From contig CM060187.1 in the NCBI GenBank assembly GCA_030549335.1, forward strand, positions 4,340,001 through 4,404,000: a DNA stretch of 64,000 bases. The letters run 5' to 3'. Both the position numbers and the translations under genes were made by a program. The notes beneath the pieces are model-generated. The model was not told where the DNA came from and searched no databases. It saw only the letters and a program-made list of their open reading frames with translations. Positions 22,555-34,590 of this stretch are shown here, piece after piece. How positions within the stretch are numbered: position 1 is the first letter of the stretch; every line of letters starts with the position of its first letter. This DNA is from Pontederia crassipes. Lineage: Eukaryota > Streptophyta > Magnoliopsida > Commelinales > Pontederiaceae.

Positions 22555-24998
22555 GAAAGATGAGAAAGCGGGTTTTAAAAAAAGCGGGATAACGAAATTT
22601 TAATTACCGACGGCTCTGACCGTCGGAAAAGTAAATATTAATTATTTTTAAAGTTACCGACGGTTGTGACCGTTGAAAATTATTTAATTGTAAAAATAAA
22701 ATACTATATTTAGTTATATATAATATTTATTTTTATTTTACCGACGGTCCGAATCGTAAAAAATTACGACGGTTTGGATTGTCGCTAATTATATTAATAA
22801 AATACTCCTCATATTATATAATTATACATTTACTGATAGTTACGACCGTCGGAAATTGCAACGAATTTTTCGACGGATGGATATCCGTCGGAAATATCGA
22901 CGTTCCTAATCATCGAAAAATAAAATAATAATATAATAAATTACATAATTTATTATTTTCATCTCCGACGGTTGTAATCGTCGAAAAATCTGTCGAAAAT
23001 TGCGACGGATGAATATCCATCAGAAATATCGACATTCCTCATCGTCAAAAAATAAATAATAATATAACAAATTACATAATTTATTATTTTCATTTCTGAC
23101 GATCGTAACCGTCGGAATATCCGTTGAAAATGGCGATGGATGAATATCGTTGGAAATATCGACATTCCTAATCGTCGAAAAATAAATTAATAATATAAAA
23201 AATTATATAATTTATTATTTTCATTTCCGACAGTTGTAACCGTTGGAAAATCCGTCGCAAACATTTCTGTCGCAAAATCCGTCGCAAATTGCGACGAATT
23301 TCTATCCGTCGGAAATTGCCCATCGGAAAATGGCAATTTTCTTGTAATGATAATGCCATACACTAAGACAAATTGGATTTAGGTTAGAATGAAAATGTGC
23401 GAGCCAAACACGAGTGAGAAGTCTATGGTGGAAGAGTTTCCAAAGTAAAACATTTATTTTTTTGTGGAATCATAAGTTTCCAAATAAAGTTCCCAATGGG
23501 CCCTCCATACCCAATGGTGGTTTATTCTGGTGGCATAGAGAGTGATAAATAAATTTGGAGCAAGCATCACCCGATGGGCTATGCATCCAGATCCATTGAT
23601 CATCCTTGGCCAAAGGTGATCGACGAAACAATAGAATATTCTCGGCAAGTGATTTACCGAAGCATAAGTTTACGAGTTGTAGACTCCAAATATTTCTAGT
23701 CATTAAGTCACAAACCATCGTGTTATCAAATTAAACATTCATGTTAATGTAAGTAGGCATAAGATACAAAGGAACTGATAAAATCCAAATATCTCTAGTA
23801 ACATGAGTAGTAATACCATTTCCAACGTATTTTTTGAGCCCAAACTTGATATCTTGTTGAACACGAAGAAGCATGCACCAACACCAGGAAGCATGATCAT
23901 ATTGTGTGTCAGGTGACCAAGGATGAAGGCCACCATACTTAGCTAAGGCTTACCCATGGTGACAAATGCTTATTAAATAGTTAAAGTATTCTTTTAGCTA
24001 ATAAAGCAGTGCGAAGATGTGATGGATGCTCCTAACCCTTAGCCCACCCTCACTCATAGGTAGTTGGACAGCTAGGCTACCAAATGTAATCCTCTTTTCC
24101 CCTGGCCATTGGACCAAAGAAAGACAACTTGTCTAGAGTGTCCAACAATCCATTAGCAATGTACATTGCCCCTATAACATGATTAGGAATGGTATTGATA
24201 ACTGATTTTATAGGTATCATTTTGGCACGCCATATTTAAGGAATTAGCTTTCCATCCTACAATGCGACTGGCCGACTTGCCCATTAGCACTTGGTGTTGG
24301 GAAATAGATATTTGGGGAAAATAAGAGCTCCTAAATATGAAAAGCGAGAATTCTTGTGCCTAATGCCAAGAAGCCAATAATGGCTTGCCTTCTTTTACTG
24401 CTAAGTCCACATGGTAAGTAGACTTCAGATTTTTGTGAGTCGATCAACTGATTGGTGAGATTAAAGTACGTCTTTAGTATCTTTTCTAAACTTTTGGAAG
24501 TTTTACTATTGGAAGTAACAATGATAAGAAGGTCATCAACATATAGTGAAATTTCTAATTTTGAAAGGGATGACATAGCCATCAGCGACCACATAATTCA
24601 TCAGGAAGATAAGATCTGGGTGAGAATTATGAAAATATATGGAGAAAGAGGATCCCCTGCCTCATCCACAGTGGCTCCTTAAGTATTGAGATGAGGTGCC
24701 ATTAATAAAGCATGAGAACAATGGAGACTCCACACACATCATGATCCACTCAATAAATAGGGGCATCCAATAAGAGCATTTCTAATGGCCATCCAGTTAA
24801 CTCTATAAAAAACTTTGGACATATCTACCTTAATCATCATATTTTTCCTTCTACCCTTGCCCATGTAATGAGCAACCTCCTAAGCCAACAAGATATTGCC
24901 ATGTATTACATGACCTACCGGGAAGGAAGGCTAATAATATTGTTTAGTGTAGGCTTTAACCTAGTTGCTAGGACCTTGGCAATTACACGATATATTAT

Positions 24999-26643
24999 AT
25001 TACTGATCACTAGCTGACCATGCTATGATTTCACTCATTTTATATTCAATTTCATGTGCACAGAAGTTCTCAATTGCTCATAGTTGGATAATTAAGATTC
25101 AATGTACATGAAATTATCATTTCTGTGTAATACTATTATTTCTGTGCAATACTATGCTACACTTGATAATTGAGCTGATTGATATGCTGTTCTAACCCTT
25201 ATTTGTTTAATTTCTATTTGAGAAGTTTGATGCTTGTTGTTCTCTCCAATCCAGCAGCTAATTCAAGTGTGCATCTGGCTGGAAAAGGAGGGAGGACCAC
25301 TGCATGCTGCCATAAAGCTGTGAGGAATCTGTTGGAAAGTTGAGGACCAGGACAGGTGACTTGAATTAGAAGAATGGAAGCTTCTGATTTGCATCCAAGG
25401 GTGAAGAGAGGTCATTTAAAAGGAAGGATTCTAGTAGGGAGGAGGGAGGAGCCCCCATTTTGCAGATTGCTGAACCAGAGAGCTGAAGTAGGGGAAGAGG
25501 AAGCTGATATCTTATTTCTGTCGATAGATTCTGATTCCTGATTTCAGAATGTTTTGCATGGAATTTCTTCTCTATTTTGTATTGATCTTAGCATCTATGA
25601 GGAGCTAAATTTCAGCTCTTTTAGGATAGGATAATAGTCTAGTTTTAGTTGTGGATGGATGATAAACATTTCTGATTTTTATTTCTGATGTTAGTATGAT
25701 TTTGAAATCTTAGAATCTGTTCTTGTCATTGTGAATCCTGATTGTATTGGCAACTGAGAAATTGATTTATTATTTCTTTCTTGTTCAGAAATGAATCAAG
25801 AGCAATGATAAGTTCCTTGATTCCAATATGTGATGAGTTTGATGCGTCCAATTATCTTTTGTTAATGTGAGCCTCACATTGCATTGGCAGCCGAGAGGCT
25901 GATTATAGGTTCCCTTGCTGTTTAGAGATAAACCAAGAACATTAGCACTAGTGATTGGATCTGATTATATCTCTGTGTGATTAGTTGAATCAATTATTCA
26001 TCATTGTAATTGTCAATTAATTGTGATATCATTTCTAGACTTCACTGATTGTGCTACTTCTGAGAGGATTGTTAGCATATCAGTAAATGTCATGTGTTGT
26101 GCTTCATAATAACCTAACATCAGTAAAGATCCTTCCTAAATCAACCTAGTTAATATTCATATGAGAATACGATGTTTAGTTTTAATTCTAATGCACTGTG
26201 AGAACAATTTCTTTCATAGGTTGAATATGATTTGACTTGCATTGCTAAATTGTTCTAATCCATCCATAGCTGAATTAGATGAACTACATTCCTAAGAAAA
26301 TCTATCATTAATTGTTAATCCCCTTAAGGTTTCTAGTTAAGTAATTAGATTTCATTCCACCTTAATCATTTTAACACCAAAAAGAGTTAATTCTGTACCT
26401 ACCTTTCCATTTCACTTAATTGTTATTTTAGCTATCTTAGTTTAGAATTAGTCTAGTCTAATTAGTGAGTCTTTAGCTCTCAAATCACTGTGGATATGAC
26501 ATTTGAGTCTACTGCTCTAATCTGTGCACTTGTAGTATAGTGAAGTGAGGAGTTTTGATCACAATTCAGTAAATTACATTTTTCTTGATTCTGAGCCATA
26601 AATCAGTCAATTAATCACACTCCACACTATTCACATCAATTAC
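24999..26643. mobile_element. Solo LTR inserted in the LINE reverse transcriptase
   Basis: The insert spans 25004-26638, starts TGATCACTAG and ends CACATCA, with the TGAT...ATCA terminal inversion typical of LTRs. The 5-bp duplication ATTAC flanks it (24999-25003, 26639-26643). It holds no primer-binding site and no coding sequence, so it is best read as a solo LTR left by LTR-LTR recombination. The LINE RT reading resumes exactly at both edges: 'DYRHISLCN' above and the next RT line below. The parent family is unknown; its length (1,635 bp) would fit a Ty3-type LTR. Confidence 0.8.
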
Positions 26644-27688
26644 ATAGAGAAATATGCCTATAGTCCGTTACTTTGGTTGGGTTTGATAGCTTAGGAATGT
26701 AGATTAAGGAGGCGAGTGTCCAATCATGGAGAATTTTCTTGTTTTTTAAACAACTTTGAATCTCAGCAGTAATATTAACCCCAATTATGTCTCAATAAGC
26801 TTTGTAAAATTCTAAGGTATATACATCTGGCCCAGGGCCTTACCTGGGGAGAGGGACTAGAGATTGTTGGATCTCATCTCAATTATGGGAGCAGTTAGAG
26901 TGTCTCCAAGAAGGGGAGGCTAGACAAAGAGTCAACTCGAATTTCAAGTTGATAGTTAAACTTCCACAATTATTTATAATGATCTACAAAGGTGTTCAAT
27001 ATTTCCTAGTTCTTTTCTAATTTGACCCCTGACTCAGTCATAATGAATTGAATGCAGTTTTTTCGTGTGTTTTTGTTCCCCTCATTTATCCATTTTATCC
27101 TAGATTTGAACCACCATTTAATTCTTATCTAGCAAAGGACAACAACATGTAGTGGTACAAGGATTTTAGATTAGCCGACTCTAAGTCATTGAGGCCAGTG
27201 TTTTCATCTTTCAATTCTAGTGCACTAATCTGGTTCTTGATTTTTTGTGCTTTCTTTTCTAGGTTACCTAAATGATGCTTGTTCCAAAAGAGAGTTGTTT
27301 ATCTTGACGTTTTGAAGTGATTTATTCAGGAACTCAAGAGTTGGCCTAGCTTTCCATGTGTCTTTCACAATTTGACGTGCCTCAGGATGTTTAAGCCAGA
27401 AAGATTCATACTTGAAGGTGTGCATCCTAAGAGTGCTAGTGCTAGACTTAAAAAGTGATGGATTATGATCTGATGCACATCTAGGAAGGGAGTGTAAAGT
27501 TTGAGTAGGGAAATTCAATATCCGTGTGAATTTAAGAGCAAGCGATCTAGTCTACACCAAATCCTAGCAAGATCTTTGCTATTATTACATCAAGTGTATT
27601 GTACCCCATTTAGAGGAATATCAATCATGACACGGGTACTAAGTAATTCCCTAAATATCCTTATAGATCTGGTGAGTTGAAAAGGCCG

Positions 27689-27689
<1 letters not shown>

Positions 27690-27726
<37 letters not shown>
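27690..27726. repeat. Poly-C tract (37 C)
   Basis: An uninterrupted run of C within the LINE endonuclease/linker region. Such long C runs are unusual and may partly reflect assembly or sequencing error. Confidence 0.9.
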
Positions 27727-27727
<1 letters not shown>

Positions 27728-28199
27728 CCTTTTATCTTACAGATTGATATAGGTATTAAAATCTCCCATTGTGGCCCAAGGAAAGTTTTTCATATGCAGT
27801 TTATTTAATTCATGTCATAAGAGTGCCCTAATAGTAGACAATGTACTAGCATAGACACATGTAAAAAGAAAAGAAAAAGAATCAACCAAGACAGCAACAT
27901 GTAACAATTGAGATGAAGTTGCAATTTTTGTTACCTGAATCGCATTTTGTTTCCAAGCTAAAATTATTCCTCATGAGGAGGAAATGCCTAGTGAAGCTAT
28001 ATGATTCCACATTTTTCCAAGGTAGTGACTGACCAGCATCGAATTGTACAATGGTGTGTGAGTTTTCAGCAGTACAATAATATCCTATTGATGTTCTCTA
28101 ATTATTTCGGCAAGGCGGTCCCATATCCTATTTCTCACAGCCCCCGTACAGTCCCATGATATTATTTTCATGGACATATGCAAACTTCAAATGCTTTAT

Positions 28200-28680
28200 C
28201 TATGAGTAAAACTATAGAATACTACATTATATATAATCATATTTGTATTAGATCATGATGAAGTAAATCATCTGAAAGGGTAATTGCAAAATTTGATTAG
28301 GTTCATAAATGTGATGGTGGATCTCTATAGCATGTAAATCAAGGCATAAGATTGACAAATACTATTGGAGTCTCTTGGTGCAGTTTGGTAGCATCATGTT
28401 ACAATATTTGATAAATACTAGTAACATAAATTATAATTCTAACTATTAATAAAACAACTATTAATACGTTCAAAAAGTTTTTAAAACTTTGATCACAAAT
28501 TTTGATTATAGGAACAAATGAAAAAAAATGAAGGTTACAATACAAGAAATCTCCCGAATAGTTAAGCAAATTAGCGTTGCTAAAGAGGAGATTTACATCG
28601 AAAATCATGTGATGTGAATGGCTCAAAGTCATAGAAAACATCACGTTTCATGTAAAAAGATCACGTATTAAGAGCAGTTA
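28200..28680. other. Sequence upstream of the LINE ORF2
   Basis: AT-rich; this may be the LINE inter-ORF or 5' region, but no ORF1 (RNA-binding or zinc-knuckle) motif was recognised. Confidence 0.3.
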
Positions 28681-28739
28681 CCGTTAGACATATGATTACC
28701 ACTACACGGGTGATTACCCTTACTTCATAAGAAATATCG

Positions 28740-30640
28740 AATTAAACTTTAAAATTCATAAATCTTCAACATAATCACGACATGAATCTCAAGTATACGA
28801 CATGTCATCGTAGGTCTTAGAGGGTCAATCCACAAGGACAAAGTTGAAATGTTCACATTTAGTTAAAACTATTTGAAGGAAAAGCAAAGTCTATATGTGT
28901 TGTTCAAAATGAGAAAGTGAAATTCTATAAATCAGAAAACATAGCAAATAAAACTACTCTAATTTTTATGAGTTTTTAATGCAAAAGTAGACAAAGATCA
29001 GTGTAGATAAACACTAGGGCTTAGGAAAATATTTTCACTTGGGATTAATATTCTCTAGACATTAAATCATGAGTAGATTATAAACTATCCCTCAGCATGC
29101 ACATAGTCATGTATTCATAATGGGTAACACTTAGCTCATCCAACGGCACTCTCATGTATATAAATGGCTTAGTTGGCGCATGCTGGTCTAGCTTGGGCGA
29201 CACTCTCGTGTGTACAGAGTAGATAAAAGAGCTCCTCTTAGTAATGATTGAGCTTGACCTTTGCGAACTTTGCCTTACAGGTTCTCAGGATGATAATGGA
29301 GATTCCAACAAACCTCTCGGCCCATGTTAAACTTCCACTAATAGAGATAACCCTCTCGGATGAGAAAACTCTACGGTTCAAGAGCGCATAAGCAAGAATG
29401 TTCAGGCAATTAAGATCCTATTTAGAAATGAAGACCATGACTCTAGATGACCACTTTAAATATGACTTTGCGATTGTGTGCCCTCTCGGATCTTCCACAA
29501 ACGCAAAGGATAAAAGTTCCCTCTCGGGTAGGAGGCCACATAATCAATAAAAATAGACCCAAAGCGAAAGGAAAATGGTGATGCAAATTAAGGAGCAAAA
29601 TAAATTCAGCTCCAAAACACATAGCTCTTGATTATGCCTTTGGTGATTGAAGCCATGTCCCACCTCTCGGCATGCATATAGGACATCAACGAAAAACATC
29701 CCTCTCAAGTTGGGAATCGATTGAACAAGCATCGCCTGAATTGACGACTATCAAACACCATCACAGAAACATCAAAATCGCAAAAGCAAAGCTTGTCTAA
29801 GTTGCAAGAAGATAACTATGTTCAACCTCTATACCTCTCAGCATTCGGCTGAACATAGGATATAACTCCCTCTCGGGTTGCATTCAAAACAAGCTCTCGA
29901 GCTCAATTAATAACAATTAAACAAGATAAAATAGGAAATGATTCATTAGAGCAGTAAGGAAGTCTAACAACAAGGAAAGTTCAGGAAATAAACAAAGAAC
30001 GAGAACATCCAAAATCATCATATCCCTCAGCCACTAGAAGCAAGAGAAAGAGGAAAAGAAGAAAGGGAAAAAGAAAAGAAAAGAATAAGAAGGGTGGCTG
30101 CTGGCCGCAGCCTCCTCTTCAGCTCCCTTTAGCAAGCAACCGAGTTTAAGATTATAACCCCTTCTATGGGCAGCCTCCATACCCTTTATAGACTTGTAGT
30201 CCAATGCCACATGTTCTTTTGTTCACCAAGTCCCTTGTCTTTTTCTGTCGGCTTGCTTTCCGGCCAAAAGAATCTTGTGGTCCCTCTCCTCTTAACTACC
30301 ACATGTACATTGTTCCAGCCAAAGAAATATGCTCTTGTGGTCCTTCCTAGTGGGCCCCCTTAAGCTTGTCACATGTTCAACTTTTTCAGCAAATATTTTG
30401 TCCACATTTATCCATAAATATGTAAAGAAAGCTTTCTTCCTCTTGTACAAGGAAATCTACAGGCATGACGTGAAAATGCAACTCTCTTGTTGTTTGTTGC
30501 TTTGCACAGCCGTCCAGGTGAAAATGTGCCTCGTCTCCTCTCAAATTTGTCTAGGTGTCTAAGTTGGGAGTATTCGCCTATGTGCCCCTATGTGTGCGTG
30601 TGAGGGGCATATACCCGCATTTCCCAATGTATTGTCGGTT
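28740..30640. repeat. Unclassified repeat-like region with scattered CCTCTCGG motifs
   Basis: At least six copies of (A/C)C(C)TCTCGG occur between 29312 and 29880, plus weaker variants, spaced irregularly by tens to hundreds of bases. The left part has the line CTCAAGTATACGACATG...GGGTCAATCCACAAGGA, analogous to the 'CGCTCAAGTAAT...TCGAACCCAC' line at 48.0 kb. The short open frames at 30166-30562 show no domain. It is probably part of a non-coding retrotransposon, with no family name supported. Confidence 0.35.
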
Positions 30641-30735
30641 GGGATTTCTGCATGGGAAATAATCAAAATAAATAATGCAATCCCAGAAATGCAGATATTT
30701 AAGGATGTGGAGAAATTATAAAAGTGGTATTTCGA

Positions 30736-30830
30736 CAATTAAGTATATGTTCGAGTATGAAACCATATCAAAACATGAAATAAATGCAGTTGAAGACAAA
30801 TAAAAAGTATATATCATTTCTCCACATCAA
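30736..30830 (+). repeat. Direct repeat, left copy
   Basis: Contains TATGTTCGAGTATGAAACCA and ATGAAATAAATGCA. It matches 32598-32692 along about 95 bp with scattered mismatches. Confidence 0.75.
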
Positions 30831-32597
30831 ACTCCCTGAAACTTAAACCTTTTCTTGTCCTCAAGCAAAATTAGGAACTTAGGGTCAAAAGTTCTCGAAT
30901 TTTCATGGCCACATCATGCATAACACTACATCTCCCTAGCCTTCGAACTTATTCTACCTAAACATCATTTATGCATTTCAAGTCCTTTAATCCTTGACTT
31001 AATAATCATCGAAGCAAGTGCTCCATAAGTACGAAATGAGACCAACCTGTAGGCCAAACATTCACATAACCTCTCCTAAGAATGTGCACATTATATTGTT
31101 TTGTATTAACACCAAAAGATGAACTGCACATGTATGGGACACTTGTCCTTGAATTAATCTTTCCTTTTCATTTGTCCCTTTTTTATTTTTCATTTTGTTG
31201 CTGCAACTTTCTCTTCAATTGTACATTGGGAAATTGAAAAGAAAAATAAAGTTTATATTTAGCACTTTCCTTACCTTTCTTGTGAGAATACTTAGTTTGG
31301 GTGCTAGTGGTGCCATGCATGACATACTCTTGTCTTTCTCAAGTGAGAGGGCATATGAGTAGTTATTCAAGATAGATAGGAATTGCTCATAGACTTCCTC
31401 ACATTTTCTTCCTAGAATACTCGTGTGAGGCACAAAAACATTTCCCAATACACAAAAGAAGAGAAGTGTAGAAATAAATGCATACAAACTATACAATTTA
31501 TTATTATTACACTAGAGCAGATTATAGTTTAGTATCATACAAATAGGTGCAAATGCAAACCTACTTGTCATATGCTTTGATTTCATGCTAAGGTCATTTC
31601 TGTCATTATGTTTTACTTAAAAAATGTTCATGACATATTAGTCATGAAGGCTATAGGGTTAATAACGTCATACATAATATTTCCTAATCTATGATTGATT
31701 ACATGCAAAAGTCTATGTGGGGTTTTTAAAAAACTTAAGTGATAAAATTTTAGAAAATGAAATATAAAAAAAGTTTTAGAACTAAATTACAATGGTATGT
31801 TCTATAAAAATTAATGACAGTTAGGTTCAAAGATTCATGTCATTGGGCTCCCATCTAACTTAAGCTCAACACTGTCCTCAGTATTGGTTAAGGTGGGAGA
31901 GATTGTCTTCTCATGGGGAAGACGAGTGGGTGAGGGTAGGTGTCTATCTTTTAGTTATTCTTTTATGGCTTCAACACACCTTCTTGAAATGTAGATCAGT
32001 GAATTACTCTCCTTGTTTACACAGAAAAATAGTAGATCACTTGTTAGGTTTGCACAATAAGTAAAAGTCATTAAAATTGACAAGAATGTGTGTAATCAGT
32101 GGCATCTCAATAGATGGGAGCATGTTCAGTAGTTGTGATTTCAAAAGTAGGTGACTCCCTAGCAATTGGATTGGGGCTTCTTGCTTCCTGCAAAAAAACA
32201 AAGAAAAACAAAATGAACTTATTAGATTGAGTTACCTCCCAACAAGTGTCTTTGTTTATAGGTCTAAACTAGACTTGGTGCATCAAACTCATATGTCTTC
32301 AATGGATGGATTTTCAGTTGGTGTCACTCTAGACAAGTTGGACCAGATAAACTTCAATTTCTTGAAAAACAACTTGAGCCTTGTGTTGAGTAGTTGAGTT
32401 TTAGCTTTAGTTTGGCTCTCTGCCTCAATGTGTTGTGTTCCTTCAGAAATTCTTCCTCAACTTCTTTAGGATCTTCATCTTATTTCAGCAACCACTTCTT
32501 GATTTTTCTTTTTAGAAGTGTGGTTGCTGTCATTTCTTGAAGTATTTGATTTTGCAATATGTCTTTAGTAATAAAGTTACTTTCTTCAACTTCACGT

Positions 32598-32692
32598 TTC
32601 TACATATGTTCGAGCATGAAAACATATCAAAATATGAAATAAATGCATGTTGAACACAAATGAAAAGTATATATGATTTCTCAACATCAAAC
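32598..32692 (+). repeat. Direct repeat, right copy
   Basis: Contains TATGTTCGAGCATGAAAACA; partner of 30736-30830, 1.86 kb away. Confidence 0.75.
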
Positions 32693-33784
32693 GCCAATAG
32701 AGTCGAAAACACAATAATTTCTTATTAGCGTTGCCCTAGCATTACGATAAGTTGACACCAGAGTTGACGTCCTCTTGGCTCTATAACGTCATTATTAATG
32801 TGCATGACAACATGAAAAGGCGCATTAAAATATAGCGCAATTGTGGCGTCGACAATGCACAATGCTAAAATGTCTGAAATAGCATCACGTCGTTGCCAAC
32901 TCCATGTCGACGCCAATGTTGTCAAGTTTGAGAGTTTAAGTAAACTCGTTTTTTGTCCAGTAAACTCATATCATAGAACCGACTCGTAAATGTGTAGAAT
33001 CGTACCAAATAAGTTTAATTATTTAAGTAACTTTTATGAACTTACAAACACATGTTTATGACTCATAAATTATAAATGACTAATATATTTTACTCATATG
33101 TGATAAATATGAAAATAATATAAATAAATATTACCATTTACAACTAATAAATATTAACTAGCTATCAATGATTATGATTATTAAAATAAAAAACTTATAA
33201 CAAATAAAAATAAAGTAAAATTTTTAATCATGATATTAATTTCATTCTCAATCATAAATGCATTAAACAAATAACACATATAAGATTTTACAAAATTTTT
33301 TATTGTACAAAATACATAATTGTGTGTAATCGTATAGAATCATATAAACTCGTATAGAATAGTATAGACTCTATAAGAGTTTATATAGTTTTTTTAAAAT
33401 TAATTTTATGTAAGATATAAAAGTCTAAATTATTTAAGGGTTAATGTCTACGATTTTAAGACTTTAACTCGAGAGTTTAACAAATGCAATTGTGTCCCTT
33501 AAATGTAGCATGATCCTAGTGTCGGCACGAGGCGGTGCTACAACGCTTTGGGCTGCAAATCCAGTGATGCTAAGATGACTCTACAGTGACCCTAAAAATT
33601 TGGGCATCACTATTGCGACCCCAATGTGGCGCCACCGTGAAATGTTATATTAAACTTTTAATAATAAGTTGGGTGAATATTAATTATAATTTTATTCATA
33701 AATGTATATGGATGCGAAGACACATATGAATATGAATACAAAGGCATATATAAGTATACACACACATATTGGATATAAGTACCA

Positions 33785-33786
<2 letters not shown>

Positions 33787-33816
<30 letters not shown>
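33787..33816. repeat. (AT)n microsatellite
   Basis: An AT dinucleotide run within AT-rich sequence inside the probable CACTA-type element. Confidence 0.85.
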
Positions 33817-33819
<3 letters not shown>

Positions 33820-34260
33820 TTTAAGTCAGTAATGTTAATTTGATATATATTCACATTAAATAAACATATATAATATCTTAATGATTTTTTTGTTAAATCA
33901 TACAATTATGAGCATGGAATTAATTGAAAAATTCTTTTAATAGTTAAATTAGAAAAAAATATACATCTATACACATATGTAGAAAGAAAGAACATACTAT
34001 AGTTATATAATTTATCTTTTACACTATCAGATCTCCTCCCAATAGTTCATGATTGAATTTCTCAAATAATTTATCACAATTGGATGGAGATATGATGGTG
34101 GAGACGAGAGGGAATAAGATGAAGTAAGGAACATGCATACATACATAGGATAACATGATGGTGTTCCCTACCTTACCTTGTTCCTTATCTTCTATACTAT
34201 TAGATTTTCATCAAACTATAATAAACTATTTGAAAGAGAAAGTTTGATTCAATCATGAAC

Positions 34261-34590
34261 CGTTGGATGGAGCTCTTATGGTGTAAAAGCTAAAGAACGC
34301 TAAAATTAAACTCATATATATATATATATATATATACACACCTATATCGATTATCTATAAATAGATATTTTTATTTTCTTAATCATATAGTTATTAAAAA
34401 AATAATTATTAGGAATATATTTAATGTCAACCGTTGGATGGAGCTCTAATGGTGTAAAAGCTAGGGAACACTAAAATTAAACTCATATATATATACACCT
34501 ATATCGATTATCTATAAATAGATATTTTTATTTTATTATTCATATAATTACTAAAAAAATAAGTATTAGGGATATATTTAATGTCACTGT
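34261..34590 (+). repeat. Tandem duplication of about 170 bp
   Basis: The unit starts CCGTTGGATGGAGCTCT(T/A)ATGG, passes ACTAAAATTAAACTCATATA and ends near ATATATTTAATGTCA. It occurs at about 34261-34430 and 34430-34590. Confidence 0.8.

Larger units (their letters stand above)
21491..23352. mobile_element. Non-autonomous CACTA (En/Spm) transposon
   Basis: Starts CACTACAAGAAAT (21494) and ends TTTTCTTGTAATG (23349), one base from the expected CTTGTAGTG. It is flanked by the 3-bp target duplication ATA (21491-21493, 23350-23352), exactly as CACTA elements generate. Both sides carry arrays of subterminal motifs with CGACGGT...ACCGTCG palindromic arms. The centre (about 22065-22490) is a GC-rich degenerate array built on GGCCGCCA and GATCCAGCCGCC, followed by an AT run. 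No transposase is encoded. It sits inside the LINE's zinc-binding region, so it inserted later. Confidence 0.88.
20598..28177 (-). mobile_element. L1-type LINE, split by a CACTA element and a solo LTR
   Basis: One minus-strand non-LTR retrotransposon can be followed from its endonuclease (starting near 28177) to its RNase H domain (ending near 20686). A short run of T on the plus strand at about 20600 may be the poly(A) tail. Two later insertions with their own target duplications interrupt it: 25004-26638 inside the reverse transcriptase and 21494-23349 inside the zinc-binding region. Subtracting them leaves about 3,990 bp, the usual size of a plant L1 ORF2 (about 1,300 codons). The coding frame has many stops and shifts. 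ORF1 was not recognised beyond 28177. Confidence 0.85.
20686..28177 (-). pseudogene. LINE ORF2 (endonuclease, reverse transcriptase, RNase H)
   Basis: Reading the minus strand downward, these blocks appear. The endonuclease start is MKIISWDCTGAVRNR (about 28130-28171), and its C-terminal SDHNP motif lies near 27470. The RT N-terminus includes GKALGPDVYTLEFYKAYWD-like sequence with the Trp replaced by a stop, and YIPKLSNPTKVTDYRHISLCN (about 26645-26720). RT continues at about 24998 with a GDPLSPY line (near 24645) and the catalytic YVDD at 24532-24543. The zf-RVT-like block is SIYNSLCH/WKLFHHRLLTRVW-type sequence at 23360-23600, resuming at 21380-21493. RNase H (RVT_3 type) includes ALWGLKIGMQIGLQNIILEADSS (20930-21030). 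RT and endonuclease would carry out target-primed reverse transcription; this copy is inactive. Confidence 0.85.
30640..32706. other. Unclassified repeat-like region between direct repeats
   Basis: The line AAACTTAAACCTTTTCTTGT followed by CCTCAAGC near 30840 resembles, on the minus strand, the 'CTTGAGGACAAG...TTTAAGTTT' sequence seen near the 3' ends of some plant Ty3 elements. A 95-bp direct repeat flanks the stretch (30736-30830 and 32598-32692). No coding domain could be recognised. Confidence 0.3.

Noticed and set aside
22052-22563. Several overlapping 65-157 codon frames
   Set aside because: All lie in the GC-rich degenerate repeat core of a CACTA element and are low-complexity on both strands.
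31215-31496. 93-codon minus-strand frame
   Set aside because: Hydrophobic and AT-driven with no domain; lies in repeat-like sequence.
33696-33905. 69-codon frame rich in Tyr, Ile and His
   Set aside because: Produced by AT and CA microsatellite sequence.
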